From NCBI GenBank assembly GCA_963556195.1, contig OY744520.1, positions 6,387,204 to 6,451,203 on the forward strand: 64,000 nt of DNA, in the 5' to 3' direction. The notes under the pieces are model-generated. The model had not been told where the DNA came from. It did no database searches and worked only from the letters and a program-made list of their open reading frames with translations. The number at the start of each line of letters is the position of its first letter. Position 1 is the stretch's first letter. Positions 34,625 through 46,785 of this stretch are shown here, in pieces. Position numbers and translations under genes: made by a program. Source of the DNA: Sepiola atlantica (lineage: Eukaryota; Mollusca; Cephalopoda; Sepiida; Sepiolidae).

Positions 34625-35640
34625 TTGAATGTACGGCTTACCCAAGGTTCATAAACCCAACATTCCTTTACGGCCTATTCTATCAATGTTGGGTTCTGCA
34701 CAACATGCACTTGGTAAATGATTAGTTGATATTCTTAAGATCGTACTTACTTTTTATTCGGACTATTGTATCTCTGATTCCTCTCAATTTTTGTCTTCTA
34801 TACACAAATTATCTCTCTCAAAGGATACCGAGTTCTTGGCTTCCTTTGACATTAGTAGTCTGTTTACCAATGTACCTTTGGATGAAACCATTGGTATATG
34901 TGCAGATTATCTTTACTGTGGCCCCTTAAAGTCTCCACAGTTTCCTGAACGAATTTTTGTTGAACTGATGGAACTTGCTACTAAATCAGTTTCCTTCAGT
35001 TTCAATAATATAATGTATCGGCAAATTGATGGTATATCCATGGGCATCCCTCTTGGTCCATCGTTAGCCAACATTTTCGTTGGATTTTTGGAAAACCAAT
35101 TATTTTCCAAAGTGACCAAGCCAGCTTTTTACACACGTTACGTTGATGACACTTTTGCCCGTTTTCCCTCACGGAGTGATGCTGAACAGTTTCTTCGTCT
35201 TCTTTGTGACTTGCATCCATCGTTGCAATTCACTATGGAGGTCGAGGATTGTGGTTCCTTGCCATTCCTCGATGTTTTAGTGTCTTAATCTGGTTTATCG
35301 TTTGAAATCTCTGTGTATAGAAAACCAACGTTTACAGGCCTTTATCTAAATTGGGTTTCCTTCGCCCCAAGAGCAAGAAAAATAAATCTTATTGGTACTC
35401 TCACTCATCGAGCACTTATGATTTGTTCACCAACACGACTCGATGCGGGACTTGGTGAAATTATTAATATTTTTCTTGCTAATGGATATCCCATCAATAT
35501 CATAAAAAAGCACCATTGCACGTAAAGTTGCTATATTTAATGGTGCTAAATTTATTGGCCCGTCACGTTGTCCTATTTATTTGAAACTCCCATGGTTAGG
35601 TTCTGACGGCCTTGACATTGTCAAAAGGATTTGACGTTGT
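34625..35640 (+). pseudogene. Penelope-like reverse transcriptase, broken
   Basis: After the left inverted repeat the translation gives [20 protein letters not shown] (from about 34632; a PLE hallmark), a stop (TGA) near 34720, then a 165-codon open stretch 34791-35288. Inside it are FDISSLFTNVPLDE (residues 19-32; motif A), MGIPLGPSLANIF (84-96; motif B), RYVDD (116-120; motif C with both Asp) and FTMEVEDCGSLPFLDVLVS. A stop at 35286-35288 interrupts the frame; reading resumes in the same frame with VYRKPTFTGLYLNW and LTHRALMICSPTRLD to 35525, then shifts frame (KLPWLGSDGLDIVKRI near 35580-35630). The N-terminal part is missing. The U2-headed insertion at 35646 separates it from its endonuclease. 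Confidence 0.93.
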
Positions 35641-35645
35641 TTTCA
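35634..35645. repeat. Left target-site duplication of the U2-headed insertion
   Basis: ACGTTGTTTTCA; the right copy at 36001-36012 is ACGTTGTTTCCA, one mismatch over 12 bp. Both lie in the Penelope sequence, so the duplication marks an insertion event. Confidence 0.75.
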
Positions 35646-36000
35646 CATTAACCTCTTGGCCTTTTGGCTAAGATCAAAGTGTAGTATCTGTTCCGATGGA
35701 TACTGCACCCCATAGACTGGTATTGTCTTGGCCTTCGGGGCTTCATTTACGCCGGTCTATGGGTCTGTCCTGTGCAGTTCTAGGAGGTCCACCCTCCCAG
35801 GCTTCGCCTCCCCTCTTTGGAGAGAAGTAAGTTTATTGCTTACTGCCTGAGGCGCCCCTACCGGGGAATGCCGACGGGGCTACCCAGGCAATTTTTAACC
35901 CCCACTTTCCCGACCCGACCTTGGGTCACATCTTACTTGTGGGAGTAAGATAAAAACTGGCCTTGTGCCTAACTCCTAGAGAGGAGTAAATCAATACTCA
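35646..36000 (+). mobile_element. U2 snRNA-headed SINE-like element with hairpin chain
   Basis: The insertion is about 355 bp and GC-richer than its surroundings. It begins CATTAACCTCTTGGCC and runs into CTTTTGGCTAAGATCAAAGT then GTAGTATCTGTTC, matching nucleotides about 1-45 of U2 snRNA including the branch-point recognition block. U2 similarity then stops and a body of nested inverted repeats follows: GCACCCCATAGACTGG with GCCGGTCTATGGG (35705-35765), GGAGG/CCTCC-rich stems (35785-35825), AGTAAG/CTTACT (35828-35850), GCCTGAGGCGCCCC with GGGGCTACCCAGGC (35847-35892), ATCTTACT/AGTAAGAT (35931-35952) and ACTCCT/AGGAGT (35971-35986). There is no poly(A) or simple repeat at its 3' end. A 12-bp duplication flanks it. 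SINEs with snRNA heads (SINEU type) are known in crocodilians; whether this family is described is unknown to me. Confidence 0.7.
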
Positions 36001-36369
36001 ACGTTGTTTCCAGCAACCATGCTGAGAGTAGTTTACACGACTCGAACCTTTTTCTCTTCTTTTCGTAAGGATGTTTTGCTAGACATTCAAAAGAATTCTG
36101 TTGTTTATAAATTCATGTGTCAGTGTGGAGCTGACTACGTTGGCAAGACATCCCAAAGATTAGAATTTAGAATATCCCAACACATACCACGTGATATTAG
36201 CCTACACAAGGTTTCGAGATCATCCGGGAACGTTCAGGCACAGGAATCAGCTATCAGTAATCACCTCATTAGTACAAATAGTTGTTCTGACAACTATTCC
36301 GATGGATGGTTTTCTGTTTTACACAGTGCCAGGTCGAACTACCATCTCAATATTATTGAGCCTGTGTAG
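36001..36369 (+). pseudogene. Penelope-like GIY-YIG endonuclease domain
   Basis: The second half of the Penelope-like protein resumes after the insertion with LRVVYTTRTFF (36019 on). It then has VVYKFMCQCG (the GIY-equivalent strand and the Cys-x-Cys of PLE endonucleases), YVGKTSQRLEFRI (YIG-equivalent and the catalytic Arg) and SQHIP. The open frame runs to a stop at 36367-36369, next to the right inverted repeat. In intact PLEs this nuclease nicks the target for reverse transcription. The key residues visible (Tyr, Gly-Lys-Thr, Arg, His) are kept, but the fused protein is broken by the insertion and by RT stops. Confidence 0.92.
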
Positions 36370-36635
36370 ACAAAAGATTTTGAAGCATCAGTTGGAGATC
36401 TTTAATGATTCAAAGCCACTCTAACGTAGAGAATTACTTTTTTTCCCTCTCTCAATCGTTTTCTCCAACTTAAACAATTTTTTCCCCTCATATCTCATTC
36501 AATTTTCTTAGTTTTTAATTTATCATTCTGACGTTTCCTTTTAGAGGGTCAGACGATAAGGCCTTAAGGAAAATTTTAGCAATTTTCTTTTTTCCACCCG
36601 CCCGTTTCATTGATAAAAAAATGTTTCCTCTGAAA
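36359..36635. repeat. Penelope-like element, right inverted repeat (277 bp)
   Basis: Reverse complement of 34240-34520, beginning AGCCTGTGTAGACAAAAGAT and ending TTTCCTCTGAAA. With the left copy it bounds an element of about 2.4 kb, or about 2.0 kb without the U2-headed insertion. (TA)n begins 36 bp further right. Confidence 0.9.
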
Positions 36636-36668
36636 TTTATCCTACGATTTTGTTGTACGCGAAATTTA

Positions 36669-36670
<2 letters not shown>

Positions 36671-36761
<91 letters not shown>
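36671..36761. repeat. (TA)n microsatellite
   Basis: About 45 TA units immediately right of the Penelope-like element. Confidence 0.98.
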
Positions 36762-36763
<2 letters not shown>

Positions 36764-37185
36764 CTGGAATTTCACCAAAACGCAAAATATATATTTACTT
36801 GCATTAATGGGATTCCAACAAGACGCAACGGACATCTATTGATTACAAACGATCTTCGCTTTCAATCAAAACACATTTTCATATTTTCTTTTTGCATTTA
36901 GTTTTTGTTCTTTTTACGATTGTTAATGTTGAACAATAAAAAGTAAAACAAATAAAAAAGGGAGAAATTAGAAGGTTTTCCAAAATGGCGGTAACACCAA
37001 TCAACGACCAGAAACCAATTGTTGGCCGTTTTTATGAGTAAGTTTATCGGATTGTTGACAAAACGACTTTCTATTTGTTTGTCTCCTTCCTGTACATTCC
37101 ACTGGCACAGGAAACCATTTTCCTACATAATTTCCACATGCTTAACCGAATTTCGGCTCTGAGTAAAACGTAAAAAAAAACGGTT

Positions 37186-37283
37186 ATTCTTTAGATGCGT
37201 CCATTAAATCTACTATTTCAAACTTATGCGTGACAGACCGACGAACAGAATCTCTTATAGACACGCCTGGATGTATCTAAAGA
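37186..37283 (+). mobile_element. Dispersed small repeat, GACAGACC family (MITE-like)
   Basis: It starts TTCTTTAGATGCGTCCATTA and ends GGATGTATCTAAAGAA, so the ends are inverted copies of CTTTAGATRCRTCC. The interior contains CTATTTCAAACTTATGCGTG, ACAGACCGACGAACAGA and CTCTTATAGACACG. No ORF is present. Related copies are at 17645, about 37780 and 46786. Confidence 0.7.
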
Positions 37284-37335
37284 ATAAAACATTTGCGATA
37301 AAAATGCTATGTTATGCATAAGCAGATCGACGTAC

Positions 37336-37700
37336 CGGCAAAATGCCATTTTGTATTGAAGTGTGACAGAGCGACGGACGAACCGACAAAATGCCACTTC
37401 GTACTTAAGTGTGACAGAGCGACGGACGAACCGGCAAAATGCCACTTCGTACTTAAACGTGACAGAGCGACGGACGAACAGACAAAATGTCACTTCGTAC
37501 TTAAACGTGACAGAGCGACGGACGAACCGACAAAATGCCACTTCGTACTTAAGTGTTACAGAGCGACGGACGAACCGGCAAAATGCCATTTTAAAACTTA
37601 AACGTGACAGAACAACAGGCGAACGGACAAAATGCTATTTCACACTGAAGCGTAATAGAGTGACGGACAAACCGACTGGACGGACATACATTCTTATAGA
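37336..37700. repeat. 48-bp minisatellite, 7 copies, open in frame on both strands
   Basis: The unit starts at 37363, 37411, 37459, 37507, 37555, 37603 and about 37651, exactly 48 bp apart. The core is GTGACAGAGCGACGGACGAA followed by CNGACAAAATGCCAC and TTCGTACTTAA. As 48 is 16 codons, frames stay open: one + frame reads DRATDEPTKCHFVLKR per unit, and a minus frame also repeats every 16 codons. The left and right ends are more diverged, and the last unit runs into a copy of the GACAGACC repeat tail (GAGATGTGTGGACGCGTCTA). Confidence 0.93.
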
Positions 37701-37759
37701 GATGTGTGGACGCGTCTAATAAGCTGTTGTCTTACTTTTACATTCTCCTCATTGATTTC

Positions 37760-37860
37760 ATTCAATCTGCGCTTTCGCGACAAAAATACTATTTCAAACT
37801 TTAGCGTGACTTCCTAACAGACCAACGGAGTCTCTTATTCCTGGACGCATCTTAGAATGA
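37760..37860 (+). mobile_element. Dispersed small repeat copy, GACAGACC family
   Basis: It contains ACTATTTCAAACTTTAGCGT, GACTTCCTAACAGACCAACG, GTCTCTTATTC and CTGGACGCATCTTAGA in the family order. Partial copy. Confidence 0.6.
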
Positions 37861-39320
37861 CAAAAAGAAAAAGGAAAAAGGAAAGGAGAATTAATTGGTG
37901 ATCACATCTTGTCTAGAACCTTTCTTTGACCAGATCTAAATGATATTCCAAGAATTAGGTTACCTCAATAAGGATTCTTCCGCTAATTGGCTTTACCGAT
38001 ATCGACTGATTCACTTTTCGCCCTTCTCAAAATGTAAAACAACCCTAACCCTCTACTTCCCTCGACGCCTGAGCAATCATTCAGTGTTTTGGGCACCATA
38101 TGTCGGAATGACCAATAATCGCTTCGTAATAAAAAGTGAATAATACATTCTGACACACGGACTTTGTTGTGCATATTTTCTGTTTAAATAAACTCTACAT
38201 ACATTATTAGTTCGTAAATCGAGATGCGAACGAACGTAAAAAAACGTTACTCGCTTGTGTAACTACTCTCTTTTTTTTTCTCCGTTCGTTTAGCTACTAT
38301 TTCCTTTTCACAGTCCTAGAAAGTAAGGATTTCGCAGTTAGCCTTTTCGGCTAATGAAAATGATTCCCGCTTGTCTGAAACGATATACTTAGCGGGTGGA
38401 TAGAGTTTGATAGAGTTAGCGAGCCGATGTGAAAATTCAAATCAAAATAAATCAGACAACCAACATCCCAGGACGACATATCCATTCCAAGTACGCCCCC
38501 CAAAAAGACTAGAATGCAGCACGATCTTACGGCCAGCCACCAGAAAGCTTATTACGCCCACGGGCATATTCACGCCGACCAACATATAAATATAATACTT
38601 CTAATCAGCGTGTTTTCTTACACACTGGAATATTCTCTACGAAACACGTGTAGGGTTAACTTTTGTAAAACGAACGATTAATCACTAGAAAATAAGTTCA
38701 TATTACTTTAAAATTATATAAACGTTTTGTTCTTTGATTCTGCCTCTCTTCATCTTTTATTCAGAACATCCTGTTGGTATATTTAGCACTTGCTTAATGC
38801 TGACCTTTTTATTCTCAATCATTATTTATCTATTTTCATAAGAGGCATGTGTTCTTCAATTTTCCTTTTCAATTCCTTCGCTATTTTATAACATTATATT
38901 AATTCTCATCGTGATTCCTGGTACATTTCCAAAGACGAGACTATCATCTATAATCCTATCCAAGCCACGATCCACGCTACACTGGTATAGAGAGTGTGCC
39001 TTGTTCTCCAAAATCAATTTCACCTGTGAACTCATCTGATAATGAGAAATTCATGCTTGCTTATCGACGGGAGGTGGCGGTGGAGAAGTGGATACCGATG
39101 TGGACTGATCACATGTTGGAATTCTGTCGGTTCCATAGCGCCATTTTCATTATGGATGTTAGTATTATTCATCTGATTCAAGAGAAAAGTATGGAAACTA
39201 ATGCTAACAACAGAATCGAACTGATGAAAAGGTCGTACCATGTTGATTCATACGAATTTTCGTTTTCTTATCAACGGGAGAGTTCAACTCTTTCTTTCTA
39301 TCTCTCTCTACCTGTCTGTC
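37861..39320. other. Unassigned stretch with small ORFs
   Basis: No motif is recognised. An open frame at 38996-39310 precedes and reads into the (CA)n tract; it has no homology I can name. The rest is AT-rich. Confidence 0.4.
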
Positions 39321-39455
<135 letters not shown>

Positions 39456-39523
39456 AGTGTTATGGTGCCGTACCTATATGACGAACAGTTGGACTCGTCC
39501 ATTCCTAATAAAATACTGGAAGC

Positions 39524-40895
<1,372 letters not shown>

Positions 40896-40899
40896 AGAC

Positions 40900-41460
40900 T
40901 CTCTATGTGGTGGCTACTTGTCGTATTATAGTCAGTTCGCCGACTGGAATCAATTGTGTTTTCAAGTAAGGTGAACGTATTGACTCTTTTGGATATCTGC
41001 AATAATTTCTGTTTCTATGAGAGTCGGATTGTAAGGTGTGGCAAATGAAAGTAGTTGCATTTGCTACGCGTAGCACCGGCAGGTTGGGGTACCTTTTATG
41101 ACACGACTTATTGCATGTTCTGCAGTTGATGGAGTCTGAGCTAGTTTCAAGCTTACAGACGCTGCATGGGACAGATATAATCTTTTTGACGCCAGATATC
41201 ATATGCTTGGACCCCCTCTTCCTCCAAGCGTAGATTTTCACCTGTTAAATGCTGTACTCATTTCTGTCACGTTGGGTGCGTCGATAACAATATTATCTGC
41301 ATACAGGACTTGCCATGGAGCACCATATCTGCAAGTTTTTGTCAGTTCGTCAAGGACGATTATGAACAGCAGCGAACTAAGTACTGATCCCTGGTTCACT
41401 CTTACCGTTATTTCTAGAGAGTCAGAGATGACACCAGCGAAGCTCACGGCCGTGGTTGAT
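40900..41460 (-). pseudogene. Non-LTR reverse transcriptase relic with YADN
   Basis: On the minus strand from about 41450 down: ISDSLEITVRVNQGSVLSSL (motif B region; the usual GVHQGSVLSPLLF form), FIIVLDELTKTCRYGAPWQV, then LYADNIVI at about 41306-41295. Further down, with shifts, a Cys/His-rich segment (CSVCKLETSSDSINCRTCNK, then CHKRYP) is read at about 41170-41080, which resembles the C-terminal zinc-binding part of this RT group. The catalytic YADD is YADN here, and stops are frequent, so the copy is dead. Confidence 0.8.
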
Positions 41461-42475
41461 TTGCAGTAAAGATTGTAGATTTCGGTACACCATAACGTCT
41501 AGCTGCTGTGAAAACGAACTTGCTTGATTTTCCAGGTCGTCTACGGAGTTGACAACCAATATTCATCAAATCCCTATCAGTGACGATCTCGAAAAGCTCA
41601 ACGTATGATCTTTCTCGCTTTGATGATTGATTATTCTGGAATCTTTCCACAGTGTCAGCATAATGATCTATGTTTTTGGCCAATTATATCAGGAGGGGTA
41701 TCTTTAGCTGATTCTTTGATTATAATTACGGTTAGGGTTTTCGACCTCCCTCCCCTCAATTGTGGCCGCAGATATAAAACTCTTTTGTCGTCGATCACCA
41801 TGAAAAATAAAAGGCGTTAATGACAGCGAACAGCTATGTAAACATCAATTAACAGTAGCTGATATATACGCTCACAGAGTACATCAATATATAGTAGCAG
41901 CAACATATGTTTAACTACAGAAAACGGTTTTATGTGAACCAGAAAAAAAACTAATTTTTTAAAATTCTCTTAATTGACTGAAGAGAAAATTGTAAACTCT
42001 GAGTTAAATAATTAAGAAGACGACAAAAATGCCACCCGTTTGATAAAACGTCAAACTGATTCATAGATTAAACAAACTTAAGACACCCATAAAAATGCCC
42101 GGAAACGAACGAATGTGGATGTTTTTTTTTTAATAATAATATGAATAGTTTTATTTTATTGAATCAAATTAAATATTTGTCTAAAGTAAAAGAAAATTAA
42201 ATGATGATCTATATTTAAAAAATTATGAGACATTTTCACGTCTGTATGTGTGCTTTGATCATCATACATAACTGTTTAAAGTAGATTTTAATCGTTAAAA
42301 AATGTATTCAATTAATTTAGTAACCAAACCAAACCGTAATTAATTCAATATAACTTTCACAAAAATCCAATAAAAAATATAGAAGCTGACATTCTGATTG
42401 TTATAACAAAAGGGGAGCTGACTTCCATTCCTAGAATAACGCTAATCCCAACAGCTTTTCTAATTGAATTTAACA
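41461..42475. other. Unassigned stretch right of RT relic
   Basis: A minus-strand open frame at 41444-41683 (MAKNIDHYADTVERFQNNQS...) has no motif I know; it may be more of the same element or chance. The rest is AT-rich. Confidence 0.35.
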
Positions 42476-42540
42476 AATTCCAAGGACAATTAACTAGGTG
42501 CCGGACTATCGCTAGATTGATTAATGATTCACTGGCAAGT
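42476..42540 (-). mobile_element. LINE-A short fragment
   Basis: ATTAACTAGGTGCCGGACTA and TCGCTAGATTGATTAATGAT match LINE-A at 53641-53685 (antisense); translated, SLINLAIVRHLVN. Confidence 0.7.
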
Positions 42541-42589
42541 GTTGGTTTCAACCTAAATCCACCCGACGCAGTTTTTTTGTAGAATGTTC

Positions 42590-43140
42590 TAGCGTATAAT
42601 CGTCAGAATGCGAAGGACCTTGGTACGTTTGTAGACAACCTCTTAAAATCAACGTGCCATTGTGTCGAGATGACGAACAAAGCCCGACGGGTTCTTCACC
42701 TGATTCGGAGATCCTTTCTCAAACTAACAGCAGACACATTTTACATATCTCTGATACGGACTATTCTTTGAGTATACCATCTATGCAACACATCCTTATC
42801 CACAGAAAAAATATCGTACAAATGGAACGTGTTAAACGGTTGACCACCAGGATAGTGACAGGACTCTCCACGCTTACCTACAAAGAGCGGCTCCAAATCT
42901 ATTCTCACTTGAGCAGCGAAAGATGCAAGGAGACTTAGACAAAGGAAATGTAAATCTTTTGAGGAGTTTTTCACTCTAGTGTCAAATCGTAATTTCCGAG
43001 GGCACCTGCAAAAGATGTACCATCGCCTCTTTCGGCCCAATAGAAGAAAGGCAGAATTATCTGCCCGCGTTTCTTCTATGGAACAACCTGCCATAGGAGG
43101 CTGTGACGATAACTACCATATCCAGCTTTAAAGTCGCCTT
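42590..43140 (+). pseudogene. LINE-B fragment (RT C-terminal)
   Basis: Translation with shifts gives AKDLGTFVDNLLKSTCHCVE, ARRVLHLIRRSFLKLTADTF, TRIVTGLSTLTYKERLQ and a tail with NFRGHLQKMYHRLFRPNRRK. It matches LINE-B at 30990-31450 (shared KDL, TRIVTGxSTLTxKE and HLQKMYHRxFRPNR). The copy is truncated at its 5' end. Confidence 0.85.
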
Positions 43141-43868
43141 GAACAAATATTCAGAGTCAGACTGTATGTGGATGTGGATGTCTATGTGTATGTGGATGTC
43201 TATGTGTATGTGGATGTAAAAAAGTTTCTATCTGTCTCTTTACATGACTTGTTACACTTTGCTATTGTTTTCGCTTTTTCAAATAAATTTCATCTGATTT
43301 GAATGCGTCTAAATATTAGCAGCAAAAGGTAAAAATTCCAGCATTATGCATCCAAGGTCTTTGATGGAATCTCATATCTACTTTAAGTGTTAGTCCAAGA
43401 TTAGAAACTAATAATTTATGGTTTCTGTTGAACCTCCAAGGAACAAAGGTTTGGTCCGCTTAACAACATAACCCCCCCCCCCAAATTAAAACTCTGGTCC
43501 ACGTCCTCGGAGGTGGCAACAAAGTAAAAACAGTGCAAGTGCTGTGTATTCTGAAATAGGATGTGATTTTTTTTACCCTTTGTGCACCTATAACTTATAA
43601 CCCAGTTCCATCTTATTAACTTTGGTTAACGAATATTTAGTAATGTTATCTTAAACATAGACAAGATTCCTGATCGTAAAACTAACGAGAGAAACGCCGG
43701 GTAAATCCACATAGTAAACAATAAAATTAAACTTGGGCGCCCCCCCCCACTTCTCTAAAGTTTCTATTAATAGTACACAATTATAGATCGTGCTGGAGTA
43801 TATCGTATAATTCTACCTTTGCCGCTTAAATGAATAAGTATATTTTCCTAAGGAAAAACAAGTCTACT
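43141..43868. other. Unassigned stretch
   Basis: A short repeat of TATGTGGATGTC-type units lies at 43160-43220. C-runs are near 43472 and 43741. No gene. Confidence 0.4.
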
Positions 43869-44172
43869 TGATGCCCCTCGACGTAAATTCACTAGACCAA
43901 CTCGACAATCAGCTAAATCCCATCCATTCACTGTGAAGGTCCCCAGATGCCGGAGAGCCTTCTACTCCAATAGCTTCTTTCTCTCGTACTCCCTCCCTGC
44001 TCCCTGTTTCCCCGACAGTACCGATATGCAGACGTTTAAAACTAATGTAAACAGACATCTCGTTGCACAGCTCCCAACTTAGAATGAAACCCCAAACCTA
44101 CTCCCTAATTCCCAGTAGCCCCTTACGTCTACAGTGGCGCCCTGCCTTGTTTAGGGTGAAATATCATAAAAT
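43869..44172 (+). mobile_element. LINE-A 3' end, + orientation
   Basis: CTCGACGTAAATTCACTAGA, ACTGTGAAGGTCCCCAGATG, CTGCTCCCTGTTTCC, ACTAATGTAAACAGACATCT and the terminal CTGCCTTGTTTAGGGTGAAA give the sense version of LINE-A's tail. The protein end reads FKTNVNRHLVAQLPT followed by a stop. The element ends at the GGTGAA-A(T)A border. Confidence 0.85.
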
Positions 44173-44484
44173 AAATTAGTTATAACAACAACAACAACAA
44201 AAATGTCGAGAACCAATGTACATTTTTTATAGCTGAATAACAAATCATTTTTTATTATTCTTTTTTTGTGATACATGTCCGTCGCTTATTGCTTATCTCA
44301 TCAATTTAAAAAAGTAAAAAAACAAACAAAAACTTTTAGTAAAGAAGCCTTTAATTTTATATATTGATAACATTTATTTAAAATCAAATTACGGCGAGAA
44401 ATATCAGCAAAATTTGTGACCGTGAGTGTTACTGTTTTTTTTCACATATTCCTTTCAAAATGTTGGATCATTCTACCGCTCACT

Positions 44485-44965
44485 CCTGACGCAATCCTCT
44501 ACATGTAAAAGAGCATAATACGCCATAAGATGGGGAGGTACTGTTACCACATCTGGGGAGGTGCTGCTCGAAGCATCCTTTCCTGGCTTGACAGATTACA
44601 AAACCGACTTCGAAATCTAGTGGGGATGACTTCTTCTCCTCACTATTACCTCTTTTTTTTTACAGAAGAGACGTTGCTAGTCTTTCTCTACTCTATCGTT
44701 ATTTTTATGGCAGGTGCTCGGCTCAGCTTCAATCTATGATCCCCCTTATAAAATATTTACAACAAAAACTAGTCTAGCTACAACCACTGCCAATATTTTC
44801 TCTTTCTCCCTAAAGCTAAACAAAACTTCCATGAGCAGAGTTTTATTCTTAGAACTACCCGTCTGTGGAACAATACCGCGGTACTGCTCCCCAACTGACT
44901 ACAACATTGTCGTTTTCAAGTCCAATGTAAACAAATTCTTGTTGAGCCGTCTTCCTAAATAATCA
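44485..44965 (+). pseudogene. LINE-C (CR1/Jockey-like) RT C-terminal fragment
   Basis: YCYHIWGGAARSILSWLDRL near 44537-44600, then LQNRLRNLVG, and further on a LWNNTAVLLPTDYNIVVFKS-like tail (shifted frames; NIVVFKSNVNKFLLSRLPK ends at 44960). The EYCCHIWAGA...LLDKLQ...FKSNVNRHLL order is a standard C-terminus of this non-LTR group. The 60440-60960 fragment overlaps it at the HIWAG segment. Confidence 0.8.
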
Positions 44966-45085
44966 AATTCTGCCAAACTGCCACCATCAGTACCAACCAT
45001 CACGGTGTTGTCTCACTGTCCACCTGACACTTATTAACCCTTATCCTCGAGTGGCATTTAGGCCTTGATAAGTGATAACTCTTTA

Positions 45086-45087
<2 letters not shown>

Positions 45088-45147
<60 letters not shown>
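45088..45147. repeat. (TA)n microsatellite
   Basis: About 29 TA units, left of a LINE-A 3' end. Confidence 0.98.
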
Positions 45148-45149
<2 letters not shown>

Positions 45150-45184
45150 TGTGGTAAAACTTTGTCTTAAAAATTGTTAATCTT

Positions 45185-46060
45185 TACTTTAATTCATCCC
45201 AAACAAGGGGTCATATTGCCATTGAGACGCAAGGGCTTATGTGGATTAGGGGCCACATTTATAAGAGGGCCTCCTAAGTGAGGACTTATGTAGCGAGATG
45301 TTTGTTCACATTGCATTTAAATTTCTGCATGTCGGTACAGTCTGGAAACAGGGAGCAGAGAGCAGGGAGAGAATTCCAAAGGTCAGCAGTTCGAGAAAAG
45401 AAGCCATTAAGGTAGAAAGCCCTCCGGCATCTGGGACATCCATAATGAATCGATAGGATTTAGCTGATTGTCGGGTTGGTCAGGTGTATTTACGCCGAGG
45501 AGGTACCAGATCAGCAAGTTCGTCAGAGCACATTCCATTGAAGTACTTGTAAAACAAGCACAGGGATGCAACATTGCGGTGATGGGGCTGGAGATTGATG
45601 GATAGTGTAGAACCTTTTAGATCACAGACTCTTTTTTAGACCTTGTCTAAGAGGGAGAGACTAGTGGATGGTGCACCAGCCCAGATGTGACAATAATACG
45701 ACATGCATCGGCGGATGGTGGCCTTGTAGAGATATGGGATACTGGCAGGTGTGAGACGTGTTTTAGCCTGATAGAGGGAGCCGACTTTCTTTGCAGCAGC
45801 CTTGGCAGTATCTTCTATGTATTTGTTCTAGTTCATGTTACTTGTGAATGTTGAGCCGATGAATTTGAATGTTTCGCACTGAGGTAGGATGCTATTAGCC
45901 ATGACAATTGATGGTTAGAAAGGTTTCTTATAATTGTTAAAGGAAAGGAACTTTGTCTTAGTAGCATTAAATGTTACCATCCATTTATGACCCCATTCAA
46001 CTGCAGACTGGAGGTACTTTTCTAAGTATCCAGCCATTGGTTTGTTGGATATTTTTACCC
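45185..46060 (-). pseudogene. LINE-A, 3' portion with RT C-terminal region
   Basis: The minus strand reads EWGHKWMVTFNATKTKFLSF near 46000-45945, then FTSNMN*NKYIEDTAKAAAK, KVGSLYQAKTRLTPASIPYL, ATIRRCMSYYCHIWAGAPS near 45720-45665, and FYKYFNGMCSDELADLVPPR near 45560-45500. Stops interrupt it. The 3' end on + is at ATCCCAAACAAGGGGTCATA (45195). The RT catalytic part is absent (5'-truncated). Confidence 0.9.
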
Positions 46061-46159
46061 ATGTTTTCTTATATATATACAATGTCGACACATAAAAAAT
46101 AAATTTAAAATAATTAAAAATGTATTTCGAAAAGCAGATGCAAAAGTATATATCACTAT

Positions 46160-46700
46160 GGTTTCATTGATACTACTACTATAACAACCACTACTACTAC
46201 TATTACTACAACTACTATTACTAAAACTACTATTACTACAACTACTATTACTACTACTACTATTACTACTAATATTACCACAACTACTATCACTACTACT
46301 ACTATAATAACCACTACTACTATCACTGCTACTATTACTACAACTACTACTACTACTACAACTACTATTACTACAACTACTATTACTACTACTACTATTA
46401 CTACTACTATTACCACAACTACTATCACTACTACTACTACTATAATAACCACTACTACTACTATCACTGCTACTATTACTACAACTACTACTATTACTAC
46501 TACTATTACTACGACTACTATTACTACTATTACTACTACTACTACTATAACAACTACTACTACTACTATTACTACAGCTACTATTACTGCTACTATAACT
46601 ACTACTACTATAACTACTACTACTATTACTACAACTACTATTACTGCTACTATTGCTACTACAACTATTACTACTACTACTATTACTAATACCACCGGCA
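46160..46700. repeat. (ACT/ATT)n trinucleotide array
   Basis: About 540 bp of ACT, ATT, ACA and ACC triplets with a higher period (ACTACTATTACTACAACT-type phrases recur). On minus it reads as poly-Val/Ile or poly-Ser/Asn, producing ORFs of 186-227 codons without coding meaning. Confidence 0.98.
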
Positions 46701-46785
46701 CCGCTACTACAATCAAAGTTAATAAAATGTATTTCCATTTTTATTTTATTTTATAACTTCTTACATAGATTGTTAAGTGCATTTA

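Noticed and set aside
37314..37719. Gene encoding a 16-residue repeat protein
   Set aside because: Both strands and two + frames are open because the unit is 48 bp; no start context, signal or flanking coding sequence supports translation.
46055..46738. Ser/Asn- and Val/Ile-rich ORFs
   Set aside because: Direct translation of the ACT/ATT trinucleotide array.
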